Positions 46,766 to 57,234 are shown, numbered from the stretch's first letter. The stretch is 64,000 nucleotides of DNA from Sphingobacterium sp. JB170 (GCF_900163865.1 NZ_FUKU01000027.1:1-64000), one strand, 5' to 3'. A program made the numbers and translations. The notes: a model not told the origin generated them from the letters alone.

Positions 46766-47446
46766 CTAGATTGTCGCATTATCATACAGCGCGGTATCCG
46801 CGGTTTTGATAATGCGTGCAGGCAAATTCTTAATGATTTGGTAATCATGTGTTGCCATTAAAACGGACGTTCCCGCCCCTGCAATATCACGTAGAAGTAA
46901 TACAATCTCCTCCGAGGTGTCTGGGTCAAGGTTACCCGTAGGTTCATCGGCAAGGATAATTTCGGGATTATTTAGCAAAGCTCGCGCAATAACGACACGC
47001 TGCTGCTCCCCACCAGATAATTCGTGCGGCATTTTACGCAATTTCGATCGAAGACCGACCTTCTCCAGCACATCTAACATCCTGTTTTCGATCAACCCTC
47101 GTTCCGTCCAGCCTGTCGCTTTTAAGGCAAATTCTAAATTCTTTTCCACGGTGCGATCATTAAGAAGATGGAAATCTTGAAATACAATACCTAATTTTCG
47201 TCGCAAAAAGGGGACGTCGTTTTCATGTAACTTACGAAGATCAAAACCTGCAATCATTCCTTCACCGTTGCCTATATATAAATCACCGTATATAATTTTC
47301 AATAAGCTACTCTTACCTGTACCAGACTGGCCAATAAGATATATAAACTCACCTTGCTTTATATCCAGATTTACATGAGAAAGCACCAAATGTTTCTGCT
47401 GATAAATATCGACGTTTTTTAATTTTATGACTGTATTTTCTACCAT
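46766..47446 (-). CDS. ftsE: ABC-type ATPase FtsE (cell division)
   Basis: 226 aa. ABC ATPase with Walker A GQSGTGKSS, Q-loop VFQDFHLL, signature LSGGEQQR, Walker B ILADEPTGNLD and H-loop ATHD. The overall sequence matches the FtsE group, which with FtsX controls septal peptidoglycan hydrolases. FtsX is not adjacent. It starts six bases after the small gene at 47453. Confidence 0.87.
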   Translation of the reverse strand: MVENTVIKLKNVDIYQQKHLVLSHVNLDIKQGEFIYLIGQSGTGKSSLLKIIYGDLYIGNGEGMIAGFDLRKLHENDVPFLRRKLGIVFQDFHLLNDRTVEKNLEFALKATGWTERGLIENRMLDVLEKVGLRSKLRKMPHELSGGEQQRVVIARALLNNPEIILADEPTGNLDPDTSEEIVLLLRDIAGAGTSVLMATHDYQIIKNLPARIIKTADTALYDNATI

Positions 47447-47452
47447 AATACG

Positions 47453-47656
47453 TTATATCTCAATTTTTTTTATCTGCCCAAAAGGCATTTCCTTGACCAT
47501 ATCCATAATCAGCTGCGTTTTATCTGCTAAACCTATCTTCTGTAAGGATTTATCCGGCCGGTCTACACGAAAGTATGCAAGCAATGTAAAAGCCTCATCA
47601 CGCAATTGCACATAGTCTGGAATCTTAGCGACACCTTTCACTTTTATTACATACAT
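47453..47656 (-). CDS. Small conserved hypothetical protein upstream of ftsE
   Basis: 67 aa from the ATG at 47656 (MYVIKVKGVAKIP); a longer frame to 47683 adds nine residues. No signal peptide. Charged and mixed alpha/beta (FTLLAYFRVDRPDKSLQKIGLADKTQLIMDMVKEMP). Positioned six bases before ftsE and likely cotranscribed. I do not recognise the family. Confidence 0.6.
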   Translation of the reverse strand: MYVIKVKGVAKIPDYVQLRDEAFTLLAYFRVDRPDKSLQKIGLADKTQLIMDMVKEMPFGQIKKIEI

Positions 47657-47709
47657 AATAACAAAGTTAAAATTTTTTATCAAACATCGCTCTAGCTACA
47701 TCGCTAATT

Positions 47710-48726
47710 CTAATACGTATGCTCCTTTAAGAATGCTAAAGTATCTATATCATCGGCATAATCTGTCAAACTTGGACATTGCGCCTGTCCTAATGGAAAC
47801 GTCGGAATAAGGGTTTCTATTGCAATTTGGGTAGTTATACATTGAATTTTATCCGACTGAGCATTAAGTTGCTCAGCTAATTCTTGCTGCGAGTCATATT
47901 CTTGATAAAAAATGACGGCAAGGGGTGAAGCGTTTCGCTCATCAGATTTGAGCAGTAGAAATCCGTTATCGTAATGTGTCTCTCCGTTAATGAGGTAGAT
48001 CGATTTATTATAGTCGTAATTATTCGCATATTTAAAATGATTCGAAACCTCTTTGAAAGATTCTATCGCCTCAAAAAAAATATTTATCGGATAATTTTTT
48101 GGTATAAATAATTTCGAGACCGAACGGCATCCCAACCCGAAGTAGTCGAAAATATCATTTCCGAGCCCTTGCAACTGTTCGCGCGTCTCGGTGCCGTTTA
48201 ATATGGCGACAGAGTTCCGATTACGGCGGATGATATGGGGTTTTGATCCAAAATAATAGTCGAAGTAGCGCGAGCTATTATCACTGCCCGTTGCGATGAT
48301 TAGATCGAAATTAGATAAACGATCCACAATATTTATTTGCTCATAAAATTGAGGTTCAATTTCGATCAACTTGTGAAGGAGGTAAGCAGTTAATCCCGCG
48401 TCGTCCGAGGATACTTTTACTTGTGCACGAAATCCGGCTAGTAGAACGCTCAGCACGTCATGGAATCCCACAAGTGGGATATTCCCAGCAAGAATAAGCC
48501 CTACCGTCTTCGGATACTGGGAAAAGTCAAAAGGCGCTATCCATTCGCGCAACTTGTATTGAGTTAAGTTTTGTGTAATGGCGACAATTTGTTTTGAGGT
48601 ATTTTCAACCGTGTACCACCGGTTCAACTGGGACGCCCGTTCCAGCGTAAGGGTCAACTCTGGTTCCGCCTGTGATAAAAATTCGCCTAATGATACAAAG
48701 GCCTTTATTCTTTGTTCGACTGTCAA
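47710..48726 (-). CDS. Acyl-CoA reductase (LuxC-like)
   Basis: 338 aa, TTG start at 48726 (MTVEQRIKAFVSLGEFL, the typical N-terminus; no upstream ATG). An aldehyde-dehydrogenase-like fold: PKTVGLILAGNIPLVGFHDVLSVLLAGF, ATGSDNSSRYFDYYFGSKPHIIRRNRNSVAILNG, and the catalytic Cys in FGLGCRSVSKLF. It reduces fatty acyl-CoA or acyl thioesters to aldehydes. Divergent from the ferredoxin gene across 138 bp, a pairing common in this phylum. No LuxE/LuxD partner. Confidence 0.87.
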   Translation of the reverse strand: MTVEQRIKAFVSLGEFLSQAEPELTLTLERASQLNRWYTVENTSKQIVAITQNLTQYKLREWIAPFDFSQYPKTVGLILAGNIPLVGFHDVLSVLLAGFRAQVKVSSDDAGLTAYLLHKLIEIEPQFYEQINIVDRLSNFDLIIATGSDNSSRYFDYYFGSKPHIIRRNRNSVAILNGTETREQLQGLGNDIFDYFGLGCRSVSKLFIPKNYPINIFFEAIESFKEVSNHFKYANNYDYNKSIYLINGETHYDNGFLLLKSDERNASPLAVIFYQEYDSQQELAEQLNAQSDKIQCITTQIAIETLIPTFPLGQAQCPSLTDYADDIDTLAFLKEHTY

Positions 48727-48769
48727 AATGATGTAATTTAGAAATATCAGATGATTTTTTTATACTATT

Positions 48770-48802
48770 TTTGCGTGTCTTAAGAAATAACTACTAACTT
48801 TG
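48770..48802 (+). promoter_or_regulatory. Promoter of the ferredoxin gene
   Basis: TTTG at 48770-48773, 21-bp spacer, then a perfect TAACTTTG (48795-48802) matching TAnnTTTG, about 62 bp before the ATG at 48865. A second perfect box TATTTTTG at 48766-48773 overlaps the -33 element. Confidence 0.55.
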
Positions 48803-48864
48803 TATAGTATTACTTGAAGATCAAGTGCAAAATTAGTTTATTTATTATAATTGTAAGGTTATAA

Positions 48865-49215
<351 letters not shown>

Positions 49216-49237
49216 GCAAAAATATTAAGTCCCGTAT

Positions 49238-49272
49238 AAAAGCACGACCTTTTTTATGGTCGTGTTTTTTTT
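49238..49272 (+). terminator. Terminator after the ferredoxin gene
   Basis: CACGACC (49243-49249) pairs with GGTCGTG (49258-49264), flanked by an A-rich left side and TTTTTTTT on the right. Lies 28 bp past the ferredoxin stop. Confidence 0.9.
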
Positions 49273-49414
49273 GATTTTCCTTATAATTGGCCAAAATAGT
49301 AAGCAGTTTTTTCGTCTGCGCGATTATAAAGCGCCCAAAAACCAATTTGCATCCGGTCTGAGAGCTTCATTTCCCTCTTACGGCCCTGACTGCAGGGTAA
49401 TACGAGTTTTAAGG

Positions 49415-50806
49415 TTAATGATAACCCAATAACTTCATTACTTGCTTGGAATTTTGTTCTTCGCCAAACACTTCATAGTTAAATGTTTCATCACGATTCC
49501 TGCGGATCAATACATGTTTTGGTGAGGGGAGTAGACAGTGGTGAATACCACCATAACCGCTCAATACATCTTGGTAGGCGCCTGTATGGAAGAAACCTAA
49601 GTATTGTACTTTTCTCGTTTTAGGCATGAATACCGAGTTCATATGTGCCTCTTGATTATAATAATCTTGCCCGTCGCAGGTGATGCCTCCTAAGTTGATA
49701 CGCTCGTATTCCGAGTCCCAGTTATTTACCGGCAGTAAAATATATTTTTGATTTAAGGCCCAAACATCAGGCAGATTTGTAATAAACGAACCGTCGATCA
49801 TGAACCATTTTTCGCGATCATTCTGCAACTTGCGGCCTAAAACTTTGTACAAAATACCGGACGCTTCTGCAACGGTATATTTTCCAAATTCGGTAATAAT
49901 ATCCGGTTCCATTACCTCATGATGCGCACAGATCTGTTTGATTCGGTTAATAATTTCGTTAACCATGTATTCGTAATCGAAATCATGTACTAACGAATCT
50001 TTAAACGGCATACCACCACCAATATCCAGCGTATCGAGGTCGGGATTGATCTTTTTGAACTTACAATATAGCGTGACGTATTTTTCTAGCTCATTCCAAT
50101 AATATGGTGTGTCCGATATTCCTGAGTTGATGAAGAAATGAAGCAGTGTAACCTTGAAATTCGGGTTACCGACGATTTTGTTATTATAAAAATCGATAAC
50201 CTCTTCCATTCGTATACCTAGACGCGAAGTGTAGAACTGCGAATCAGGTTGCTCCTCGGCGGCAACACGCATCCCTAGTGCACAAGGCTCGTCAAGTTCA
50301 ATTTCATCGTCATAGAGATTGAATTCTTCTTTGTTATCCAGCACAGGGATAATATTGGTATACCCATCATGGATCATATCAATAATATACTGTTTATATT
50401 GGTAGGTCTTAAAGCCATTACAGATAACCGTAATATCTTTGGTCACCGTTCCAGCACGTTCGAGCGAATCGATCATTGGCATATCAAAAGCTGACGAAGT
50501 TTCTAAATGGATATCATTTTTTAAGGCTTCTTCAACAATATGCTTAAAATGCGAGGACTTCGTACAATAACAGTACTTGTATGAACCTCGATAATCGTAT
50601 TTTAATATCGCCGTTTGAAACAAAATCTTGGCTTGCTGAATTTTTTTGCTAACGATAGGTAAATAGGTAAAACGCAATGGCGTGCCATACGTCTCTATCA
50701 TCTCCATTAAGTTTAAATCATGGAAATACAATTCGTCGTCAATAATTTCGAATCCGTCTTGCGGAAAACCAACACTTAAGTCTAGAAATTCCTGATAGGT
50801 CTGCAT
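49415..50806 (-). CDS. speA: Biosynthetic arginine decarboxylase (short Bacteroidota form)
   Basis: 463 aa. PLP-dependent fold III decarboxylase: the Schiff-base Lys is in the YCYCTKSSHF stretch (about residue 80), LETSSAFDMPMID follows, the substrate/PLP part is DTLDIGGGMPFKDS, and the C-terminal part contains NSVFMPKTRKVQ and FHTGAYQDVLSGYGG. Makes agmatine from arginine for polyamine synthesis. Shorter than the ~630-aa enterobacterial SpeA, as usual in Bacteroidota. A TAACTTTG box on minus at 50823-50830 stands 16 bp before the start. Divergent from argS. Confidence 0.93.
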   Translation of the reverse strand: MQTYQEFLDLSVGFPQDGFEIIDDELYFHDLNLMEMIETYGTPLRFTYLPIVSKKIQQAKILFQTAILKYDYRGSYKYCYCTKSSHFKHIVEEALKNDIHLETSSAFDMPMIDSLERAGTVTKDITVICNGFKTYQYKQYIIDMIHDGYTNIIPVLDNKEEFNLYDDEIELDEPCALGMRVAAEEQPDSQFYTSRLGIRMEEVIDFYNNKIVGNPNFKVTLLHFFINSGISDTPYYWNELEKYVTLYCKFKKINPDLDTLDIGGGMPFKDSLVHDFDYEYMVNEIINRIKQICAHHEVMEPDIITEFGKYTVAEASGILYKVLGRKLQNDREKWFMIDGSFITNLPDVWALNQKYILLPVNNWDSEYERINLGGITCDGQDYYNQEAHMNSVFMPKTRKVQYLGFFHTGAYQDVLSGYGGIHHCLLPSPKHVLIRRNRDETFNYEVFGEEQNSKQVMKLLGYH

Positions 50807-50822
50807 TTTTTGTTATTTTTGG

Positions 50823-50830
50823 CAAAGTTA
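50823..50830 (-). promoter_or_regulatory. Putative -7 element of speA
   Basis: On minus it reads TAACTTTG, a perfect TAnnTTTG, 16 bp before the speA ATG at 50806. No convincing -33 partner seen. Confidence 0.4.
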
Positions 50831-50915
50831 TACTTTAGGGATGAATACCGTACTATCTACGGTGATAATTTTTCAACTCATACCCAGTAAGTTATAAAAA
50901 TTACGAAATAATTAC

Positions 50916-52700
50916 ATGGCTCAATCTATTCAAAATACGCTTATCGCGCAAACCGTTAAGGCGGTTCAAGAACTTTATCAGGCGGAATTACCCCCCGACC
51001 AAGTCTCTTTACAAGAAACTCGTAAAGAGTTCGACGGGCATATTACCATTGTCGTTTTTCCGGTAACTCGATTTTCTAAGCGCTCACCGGAACAGACGGC
51101 CAAAGCAATCGGCGAATGGTTGCAACAAAAAGTAGGACAGATCGCCGGATTTAACGTCATAAAAGGATTTCTAAATATCAGCTTATCGGACAACTATTGG
51201 ATAAGTTTACTTAATGAAGAGCTCCTCGCACCTTCCTTTGGACAATTTCCGGCAAACGGTAAGAAATTGATGGTTGAGTATAGCTCACCGAACACCAATA
51301 AACCATTACACCTTGGACATATCCGAAACAATCTGTTAGGATATTCGGTAGCCGAGATTTTAAAAACATACGGCTACCAGGTTATAAAAGCGAACCTGGT
51401 GAACGATCGTGGTATCCATATTTGTAAATCGATGCTCGCCTGGCAAATTTTTGGAAACGGTGAGACACCCGCGTCATCCGGATTAAAGGGGGACCACCTG
51501 GTGGGTAAATACTATGTTATATTTGATAAAGAGTATAAAAAACAGATAACAGAACTTATATCGCAAGGTTTATCCGAGCAGGACGCGAAAAAGGAAGCTC
51601 CTTTTATCAAACAAGCGCAAGCCATGCTGCAAAAATGGGAGGCTGCCGACCCCGAAGTAATTGCTCTTTGGGAAGAAATGAATAGCTGGGTTTACGCAGG
51701 TTTCGACAAGACCTATAAGCAACTAGGCGTCGATTTTGATAAGTTCTATTATGAGTCCAATACGTACTTATTGGGTAAAGATATCATTCAGGAAGGTTTA
51801 GAAAAAGGGGTGTTCTTTAAAAAAGAAGACAACTCCGTTTGGATTGATTTGACAGACGAAGGACTGGATGAAAAACTCGTTCTGCGTGGCGACGGTACAT
51901 CGGTATATATTACCCAAGATTTAGGAACTGCGCAATTGAAGCACGATGACTTTAAAATGGACGAGTCGATTTATGTCGTTGGAAACGAGCAAGACTATCA
52001 TTTTAAAGTACTCTTTTTAATATTAAAGAAATTGGGTAAGCAGTGGGCAGATGGCTTATCTCATCTGTCCTACGGAATGGTCGATCTACCTTCGGGTAAA
52101 ATGAAATCGCGCGAAGGTACGGTCGTGGATGCCGATGATCTTATGAACGAAATGATGGAGACGGCGAAAACACGTACCGAAGATCTTGGAAAAACCGAAG
52201 GGTTGACTGAAGAAGAAAAAGCTATTTTATACCGCACCATTGGGATGGGGGCGCTAAAATACTTCTTACTAAAAGTAGATCCAAAAAAACGGTTATTATT
52301 CGATCCAATCGAGTCGGTAGATTTCCAAGGTAACACCGGTCCGTTTATCCAGTATACCCATGCCCGCATAAAATCTATTTTGCGAAAAGCCGATTACAAT
52401 AAAGATCTTCCTTTAAGCAATCCCGATAAACTATCTGTATACGAGCAAGAGCTTATTCAAGTATTAGGAAACTATCCGATGGTACTCGAAGCCGCTGCAA
52501 ACGAATTTTCGCCCGCACAGCTAGCAAACTATGCCTACGAATTAGCGAAAGTGTACAATAAATTCTATCACGAAGAATCGATACTTAAAGCGGAAGATAT
52601 CCTCATAAAAAACTTTCGTTTACATTTATCGGCAGTAGCTTCGCGAATAATTTCCGAGAGCATGCGTTTATTGGGTATTACCGTACCTGAAAGAATGTAA
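50916..52700 (+). CDS. argS: Arginyl-tRNA synthetase
   Basis: 594 aa, class I synthetase. N-terminal ArgRS-specific additional domain (about 1-110) that recognises the D-loop, HIGH motif as HLGHIRNN (residues ~129-), the Rossmann core, KMSKS region as KMKSREG (residue ~394), and the DALR anticodon-binding domain at the C-terminus (ANYAYELAKVYNKFYHEE). Complete and intact. Divergent from speA, which uses the same amino acid. Confidence 0.97.
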   Translation: MAQSIQNTLIAQTVKAVQELYQAELPPDQVSLQETRKEFDGHITIVVFPVTRFSKRSPEQTAKAIGEWLQQKVGQIAGFNVIKGFLNISLSDNYWISLLNEELLAPSFGQFPANGKKLMVEYSSPNTNKPLHLGHIRNNLLGYSVAEILKTYGYQVIKANLVNDRGIHICKSMLAWQIFGNGETPASSGLKGDHLVGKYYVIFDKEYKKQITELISQGLSEQDAKKEAPFIKQAQAMLQKWEAADPEVIALWEEMNSWVYAGFDKTYKQLGVDFDKFYYESNTYLLGKDIIQEGLEKGVFFKKEDNSVWIDLTDEGLDEKLVLRGDGTSVYITQDLGTAQLKHDDFKMDESIYVVGNEQDYHFKVLFLILKKLGKQWADGLSHLSYGMVDLPSGKMKSREGTVVDADDLMNEMMETAKTRTEDLGKTEGLTEEEKAILYRTIGMGALKYFLLKVDPKKRLLFDPIESVDFQGNTGPFIQYTHARIKSILRKADYNKDLPLSNPDKLSVYEQELIQVLGNYPMVLEAAANEFSPAQLANYAYELAKVYNKFYHEESILKAEDILIKNFRLHLSAVASRIISESMRLLGITVPERM

Positions 52701-52931
52701 AAACAAGGATAGCGCGCACGATTACGTATTAATAATACGACGTTCGCTCCAAGTGTCTTCGTGTAAGTAAAAAATGGCGAGGACACTTTTTATTACGGAA
52801 TATGCGGAAAGAGAACGGCACATTTCAATGTTATTATAAACAAAATAAAAATAAATTAGGAAATAGCGAAACGGCAGGCGCTTTCCTCGCAACCACGGCG
52901 AAGCCGCCCAATGCGTATCCTGCTTTATCTT

Positions 52932-54008
52932 ATGAAAGTATATAAAATTGGACTTATTGGGTTTTCTATTGGCGGGCAAGTGTTTCACGCGCCTTTTATC
53001 GCCGGAAACCCGGCGTTAGAATTGTATAAAGTCACGGCACGCAAACAAGAACAAAAAGATTTACTTGCACGACGTTTTCCACAGGCCATTGCCGTTGAAT
53101 CTGCTGACGACATAATAAATGATCCGGAGGTAAACATCGTAGTGGTTGCTACGTCCAACGATGTGCACTACTCATTAACCAAACAGGCGATTTTGGCTAA
53201 TAAGCATGTAGTAGTTGAAAAACCCTTTACCAACACGACGCGCGAAGCCGACGAATTAATAGCGCTCGCCGAGCGGCACGGTGTATTGCTAACTGTACAC
53301 CATAACGCGCGATTCCATTCCGATTTTAAAACGGTTCGTAACGTGATTGAAACTCGGGGAATATATCCAGTTGTAAATTACGAGGCGCGGTATGACCGTT
53401 TCCGTAATTTCTTACGCGAGGGCGCTTGGCGCGAACAAGCAGGTCCTGGTTCAGGTATACATTTTGATCTTGGCGCCCACTTAATTGACCAGGCTTTACA
53501 GCTGTTTGGATGTCCGGAATGGGTTTTTGCCGATTTGAGAACACAACGGGAGGACGCTCAAGCGATCGACGACTTTGAATTGATTTTAAGTTATCCTAAA
53601 TTAAAAGTTTCCCTAAAAGGACAAATGCTCGCAAAAGAAGCAACCAATCGTTACGCATTATACGGGTGGAATGGCTCTTTCGTGAAACCGGGAATAGATC
53701 CGCAAGAAGAACAGCTGCGTGCCGGTGTATTACCACACGAAGTTAAGGATTGGGGACAAGAATATGAAAGCACGTTCGGTCGATTATCTGTAATCGAAGA
53801 TGGGGCTGACAAACAGAAACGTATCACGAGCGAGAGGGGGTCAGGACAAGATTTTTACAATAACTTGGTAGATACCCTCCAGGGAAATTCATCGCTCTTG
53901 ATCACCGCTTCCCAGGCGCGGGACGTAATTCGAATATTGGAGGCGAGTGAGCAGTCCTGGCGTGAACAACGTGCAATAAAAATCAAAGGCGAGCTAATCG
54001 CGTATTAA
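52932..54008 (+). CDS. Gfo/Idh/MocA family oxidoreductase
   Basis: 358 aa from the ATG at 52932 (MKVYKIGLIGFSIGGQVFHAPFI). N-terminal Rossmann with a GFSIGGQVFH loop, the conserved EKPFTNT (Lys-Pro of the family), and the C-terminal alpha/beta domain with HFDLGAHLIDQALQLFG catalytic His. NAD(P)-dependent; substrate (a sugar or inositol derivative) not readable. Its stop overlaps the next gene's start by one base (TAATG). Confidence 0.9.
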   Translation: MKVYKIGLIGFSIGGQVFHAPFIAGNPALELYKVTARKQEQKDLLARRFPQAIAVESADDIINDPEVNIVVVATSNDVHYSLTKQAILANKHVVVEKPFTNTTREADELIALAERHGVLLTVHHNARFHSDFKTVRNVIETRGIYPVVNYEARYDRFRNFLREGAWREQAGPGSGIHFDLGAHLIDQALQLFGCPEWVFADLRTQREDAQAIDDFELILSYPKLKVSLKGQMLAKEATNRYALYGWNGSFVKPGIDPQEEQLRAGVLPHEVKDWGQEYESTFGRLSVIEDGADKQKRITSERGSGQDFYNNLVDTLQGNSSLLITASQARDVIRILEASEQSWREQRAIKIKGELIAY

Positions 54009-55237
54009 TGGAGTACGACGCTATAATTATTGGAGGCGGAGCATGCGGACTGATGTGTGCAGCGCAAGCAGGTTTAGTGGGAAAGAAAACGTTATTGCTT
54101 GAGAAAAATGACAAATTAGGTGCTAAAATATTGATATCCGGGGGCGGGCGGTGCAATTATACGAATCTGCACACTTCGATAGAAAATTTTGTCACCCACA
54201 ATCCGCAATTTTTGCATTCCGCATTTTCGGCATGGTCCGTCCAAGATACAATTGATTTCTTCGCAACATATGGTGCGATTCATGGTGAAGAAAAAACACT
54301 TGGACAACTTTTTCCTGCTTCCAATAAAGCGAAAGATATCGTGGCTGTTTTCACCAAACTGATGTATCAGACTAGCCAAGACGTATGGTTAAATACGGAC
54401 GTAAAATCGGTACAAAAGTCTGCAAGTGGCTACCTTGTTTCTGTGGAAAAAGGAGGGGAGCGCCAGCAGCTCACAAGCCAGAGTGTGGTCATCGCCTCAG
54501 GAGGGCTGCCTGTGGCGAAGCTTGGCGCATCCGATTTCGCCCTTCGCATCGCGCGTAAATTTGATTTATCAGTTATAGAGACAGCACCTGCACTCGTGCC
54601 GCTAACCATTACAGGCAAAGATGCTGCATGGTATGCAGCCCTAGCCGGCAACACCATCTATTGCAAAGTGTATAATGATAAAATATCCTTCACGGAAAAT
54701 ATTTTATTTACTCATTGGGGCTTAAGCGGACCCGCTATTTTACAAATATCATCGTATTGGAGTCCTGGTGAAACTTTTACAATCGATCTTTTACCCGATG
54801 CGTCGATGGACAGTATAATCAAAGTTGAGCGCAATCAAGGAGGGAAGCGCACCGTGGGGCAACTTTTACAGACTTTTTTCACACGAAAGATGACGGACGC
54901 CTTCGCAAAATACCTACCCGTGGACGTCAAAATTGCTTCATTAGGAAAGAACGACGCAAGACTTATTTGTGATACAATTCATAAGTTCAAAGTAAAACCG
55001 GCGGGCGACAAAGGCTACGACAAAGCCGAGGTTATGCGTGGAGGGATAAGTACAACCGAGCTGCAGCCCAAGACGTTGGAATCGAAAAAACATGCAGGAT
55101 TATATTTTGGGGGTGAAGCCGTGGACGTAACTGGTTGGCTTGGTGGTTATAATTTCCAATGGGCGTGGGCATCGGCCTATTTAATAGCACAGTCGATTCC
55201 CCGCGAAGATAGGCAAGGGACGTGCTACACCGGATAA
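54008..55237 (+). CDS. HI0933/YhiN-family FAD-dependent oxidoreductase
   Basis: 409 aa. N-terminal FAD-binding DAIIIGGGACGLMCAAQA (GxGxxG), the KILISGGGRCNYTN block and a C-terminal GLYFGGEAVDVTGWLGGYNFQWAWASAYL motif that closes over the flavin: the HI0933-like fold. Cytoplasmic. Substrate unknown. Translationally coupled to the Gfo/Idh protein (shared TAATG). Confidence 0.92.
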   Translation: MEYDAIIIGGGACGLMCAAQAGLVGKKTLLLEKNDKLGAKILISGGGRCNYTNLHTSIENFVTHNPQFLHSAFSAWSVQDTIDFFATYGAIHGEEKTLGQLFPASNKAKDIVAVFTKLMYQTSQDVWLNTDVKSVQKSASGYLVSVEKGGERQQLTSQSVVIASGGLPVAKLGASDFALRIARKFDLSVIETAPALVPLTITGKDAAWYAALAGNTIYCKVYNDKISFTENILFTHWGLSGPAILQISSYWSPGETFTIDLLPDASMDSIIKVERNQGGKRTVGQLLQTFFTRKMTDAFAKYLPVDVKIASLGKNDARLICDTIHKFKVKPAGDKGYDKAEVMRGGISTTELQPKTLESKKHAGLYFGGEAVDVTGWLGGYNFQWAWASAYLIAQSIPREDRQGTCYTG

Positions 55238-55455
55238 TTTTGCTCACGGACTCCATTTTTTAAAAATAATCCATATCTTTCGAAAGTGAAATACCAGAGT
55301 AGATAATTTCGAAATAGTATGATATGCTATCTCGAATTTTCGGGTTCGTTTGCGAAATAATTCTAATATTAACCGAGCAAAAGCGGAGACGGTAATATGT
55401 TGAAAAGCTCCAGCTACACCTTGTTGTGAATTGAAGTTATATATCGAATAGTTCT

Positions 55456-56751
55456 ATGAAAAAAAAGAAGCTAGCATTACATTGGAAAATAATTTTAGGG
55501 ATTGTATTGGGTATCCTCCTAGGGATTGCGCTGATACAATTTGATTGGGGTAAACAGCTAGTTGTGGACTGGATCAAGCCCTTTGGGACGATCTTTGTGA
55601 ACATGCTCAAGCTAATAGCTATTCCCTTGATCATCGTGTCTTTAGTTAAAGGGGTGGCGGATTTGAAAGATATTAGCCAGCTTTCCAAAATGGGATTGAG
55701 AACCTTTATGCTCTATATCGTCACCACCGTACTAGCGATTTCCACCGGTTTAGTGCTTGTTAATATTATCAAACCAGGTACATTCATCTCCGAAGATACA
55801 CGCGTGGAAATGCTCGGTTCTTTCGGCGGCGACGTTGAGAACAGATTGAGTGACGCTCAGCAGACAGTAACGCAATCTGGGCCATTACAACCACTCGTCG
55901 ACGTCGTTCCAGAAAATATATTTGGTGCTGCGAGTTCTAATGCAAATATGCTTCAAGTCATATTTTTTGCCATACTCGTTGGCGTAGGTTTAGTCATGCT
56001 CCCGGAAGAAAAAAGTGCACCAATTATCAAGCTATTTGATTCGGGTAACGAACTCATGTTAAAGATCGTCGATATAATTATGATGATTGCCCCCTATGGT
56101 GTTTTTGCTCTTATGACAAGCTTAATAGCCGAATCTCCTTCCGCCGACATCTTCGTCGCCTTAGGGGCTTACGGAATGACCGTGCTACTAGGACTTATCG
56201 TAATGACCTACGGAATGTACGGTTTACTGCTTAAATTCTTCGGTGGTATTAACCCTTTCGATTTTCAAAAGAAGATGGCTCCAGCACAGCTTGTTGCCTT
56301 TTCAACGAGCTCGAGCGCAGCAACGCTGCCTGTAACAATGGAGCGCGTTGAAGAACATATCGGGGTCGATAAAGAAGTTAGTAGCTTTGTGCTTCCAATC
56401 GGCGCTACCATGAATATGGATGGCACGAGTGTGTACCAGGGAATTGCTGCTGTTTTTATTGCGCAGGTTTTCGGACAGGACTTAACATTAACCCAACAAC
56501 TTACTATATTATTAACAGCGACGCTCGCTTCCATAGGTACGGCAGCAGTACCGGGTGCAGGTCTACTAATGCTCGTTATTGTATTAGAATCGATTGGTGT
56601 GAACCCCGCGGGTATAGCACTTATTCTAGCGGTTGATCGGCCATTGGATATGTGTAGAACGGTAACGAACGTAACAGGAGACGCTACCGTAGCGGTAATT
56701 ATAAATAAATTGACTGGACGACGATTGAAACCGACGGCAACGGATGATTGA
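55456..56751 (+). CDS. Dicarboxylate/amino-acid:cation symporter (DAACS family)
   Basis: 431 aa, eight transmembrane helices plus two re-entrant hairpins. The family signatures are visible: SSSAATLPVTMERV (serine-rich HP1), LPIGATMNMDGTSVYQG (helix 7, with the NMDGT metal motif) and AVPGAGLLMLVIVLESIG (HP2), then LAVDRPLDMCRTVTNVTGDA (helix 8, Asp and Arg). Imports glutamate/aspartate or C4-dicarboxylates with Na+ or H+. Single gene. Confidence 0.94.
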   Translation: MKKKKLALHWKIILGIVLGILLGIALIQFDWGKQLVVDWIKPFGTIFVNMLKLIAIPLIIVSLVKGVADLKDISQLSKMGLRTFMLYIVTTVLAISTGLVLVNIIKPGTFISEDTRVEMLGSFGGDVENRLSDAQQTVTQSGPLQPLVDVVPENIFGAASSNANMLQVIFFAILVGVGLVMLPEEKSAPIIKLFDSGNELMLKIVDIIMMIAPYGVFALMTSLIAESPSADIFVALGAYGMTVLLGLIVMTYGMYGLLLKFFGGINPFDFQKKMAPAQLVAFSTSSSAATLPVTMERVEEHIGVDKEVSSFVLPIGATMNMDGTSVYQGIAAVFIAQVFGQDLTLTQQLTILLTATLASIGTAAVPGAGLLMLVIVLESIGVNPAGIALILAVDRPLDMCRTVTNVTGDATVAVIINKLTGRRLKPTATDD

Positions 56752-56779
56752 TCATAGCAATATTGCTATTAAAATTTCA

Positions 56780-56787
56780 TACTTTTG
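56780..56787 (+). promoter_or_regulatory. -7 promoter element of rnpB
   Basis: TACTTTTG, perfect match to TAnnTTTG, ending five bases before the first paired base of the RNase P RNA at 56793. A -33 TTG at the canonical distance is not apparent. Confidence 0.55.
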
Positions 56788-56792
56788 CTAAC

Positions 56793-57174
56793 GAAGCAAA
56801 CCTGTTCTATCGCTGTTCCTTCGGGAAGAGAGGAAAGTCCGGGCAACATAGAGCGACACGCTTCCTAACGGGAAGGCGTCCTACACGTTGGATGACAGAA
56901 AGTGCCACAGAAAATATACCGTCCGCCTTTTGGGCAGATAAGGGTGAAAACGTGAGGTAAGAGCTCACGGTATTGCATGGTGACATGTATTACGGTAAAC
57001 CTCGTGTGTTGAAAGATCAAATAGGTTGCGAAATCAGAAGGCTGCTCGCCTTCTACTACTTCTCTAGTAGTATTCGCGATGGGTAGATTGATTGAGCTTG
57101 CGTGTGAATGCAAGCCTAGATAAATGATAGAAATCCCTCAAGGGATACAGAACCCGGCTTATAAGGTTTGCTTC
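56793..57174 (+). ncRNA. rnpB: RNase P RNA, bacterial class A type
   Basis: 382 nt. P1 helix: GAAGCAAACC (56793-56802) pairs with GGTTTGCTTC (57165-57174). Conserved region I GAGGAAAGTCCGGGC at 56830-56844 and region V CAGAACCCGGCTTAT at 57148-57162 form the P4 core and the universal pseudoknot. The 3' end runs directly into TTTTTT, an intrinsic stop. This is the catalytic RNA that trims tRNA 5' leaders. No protein lies within; frames on either strand here are chance. Confidence 0.97.
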
Positions 57175-57234
57175 TTTTTTCAATTTGATTTAATAATGAC
57201 TATTTTGTTGGCTTAACACGAAGTTAAAATATAT

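Noticed and set aside
52725-52739. Palindrome CGTATTA-A-TAATACG after argS
   Set aside because: Only 15 bp with a one-base centre; too short for a hairpin and with no U-tract, so not called as terminator.
56748-57113. Open frames on both strands over the RNase P RNA
   Set aside because: Conserved RNA core and P1 helix show that this is rnpB, not protein-coding.
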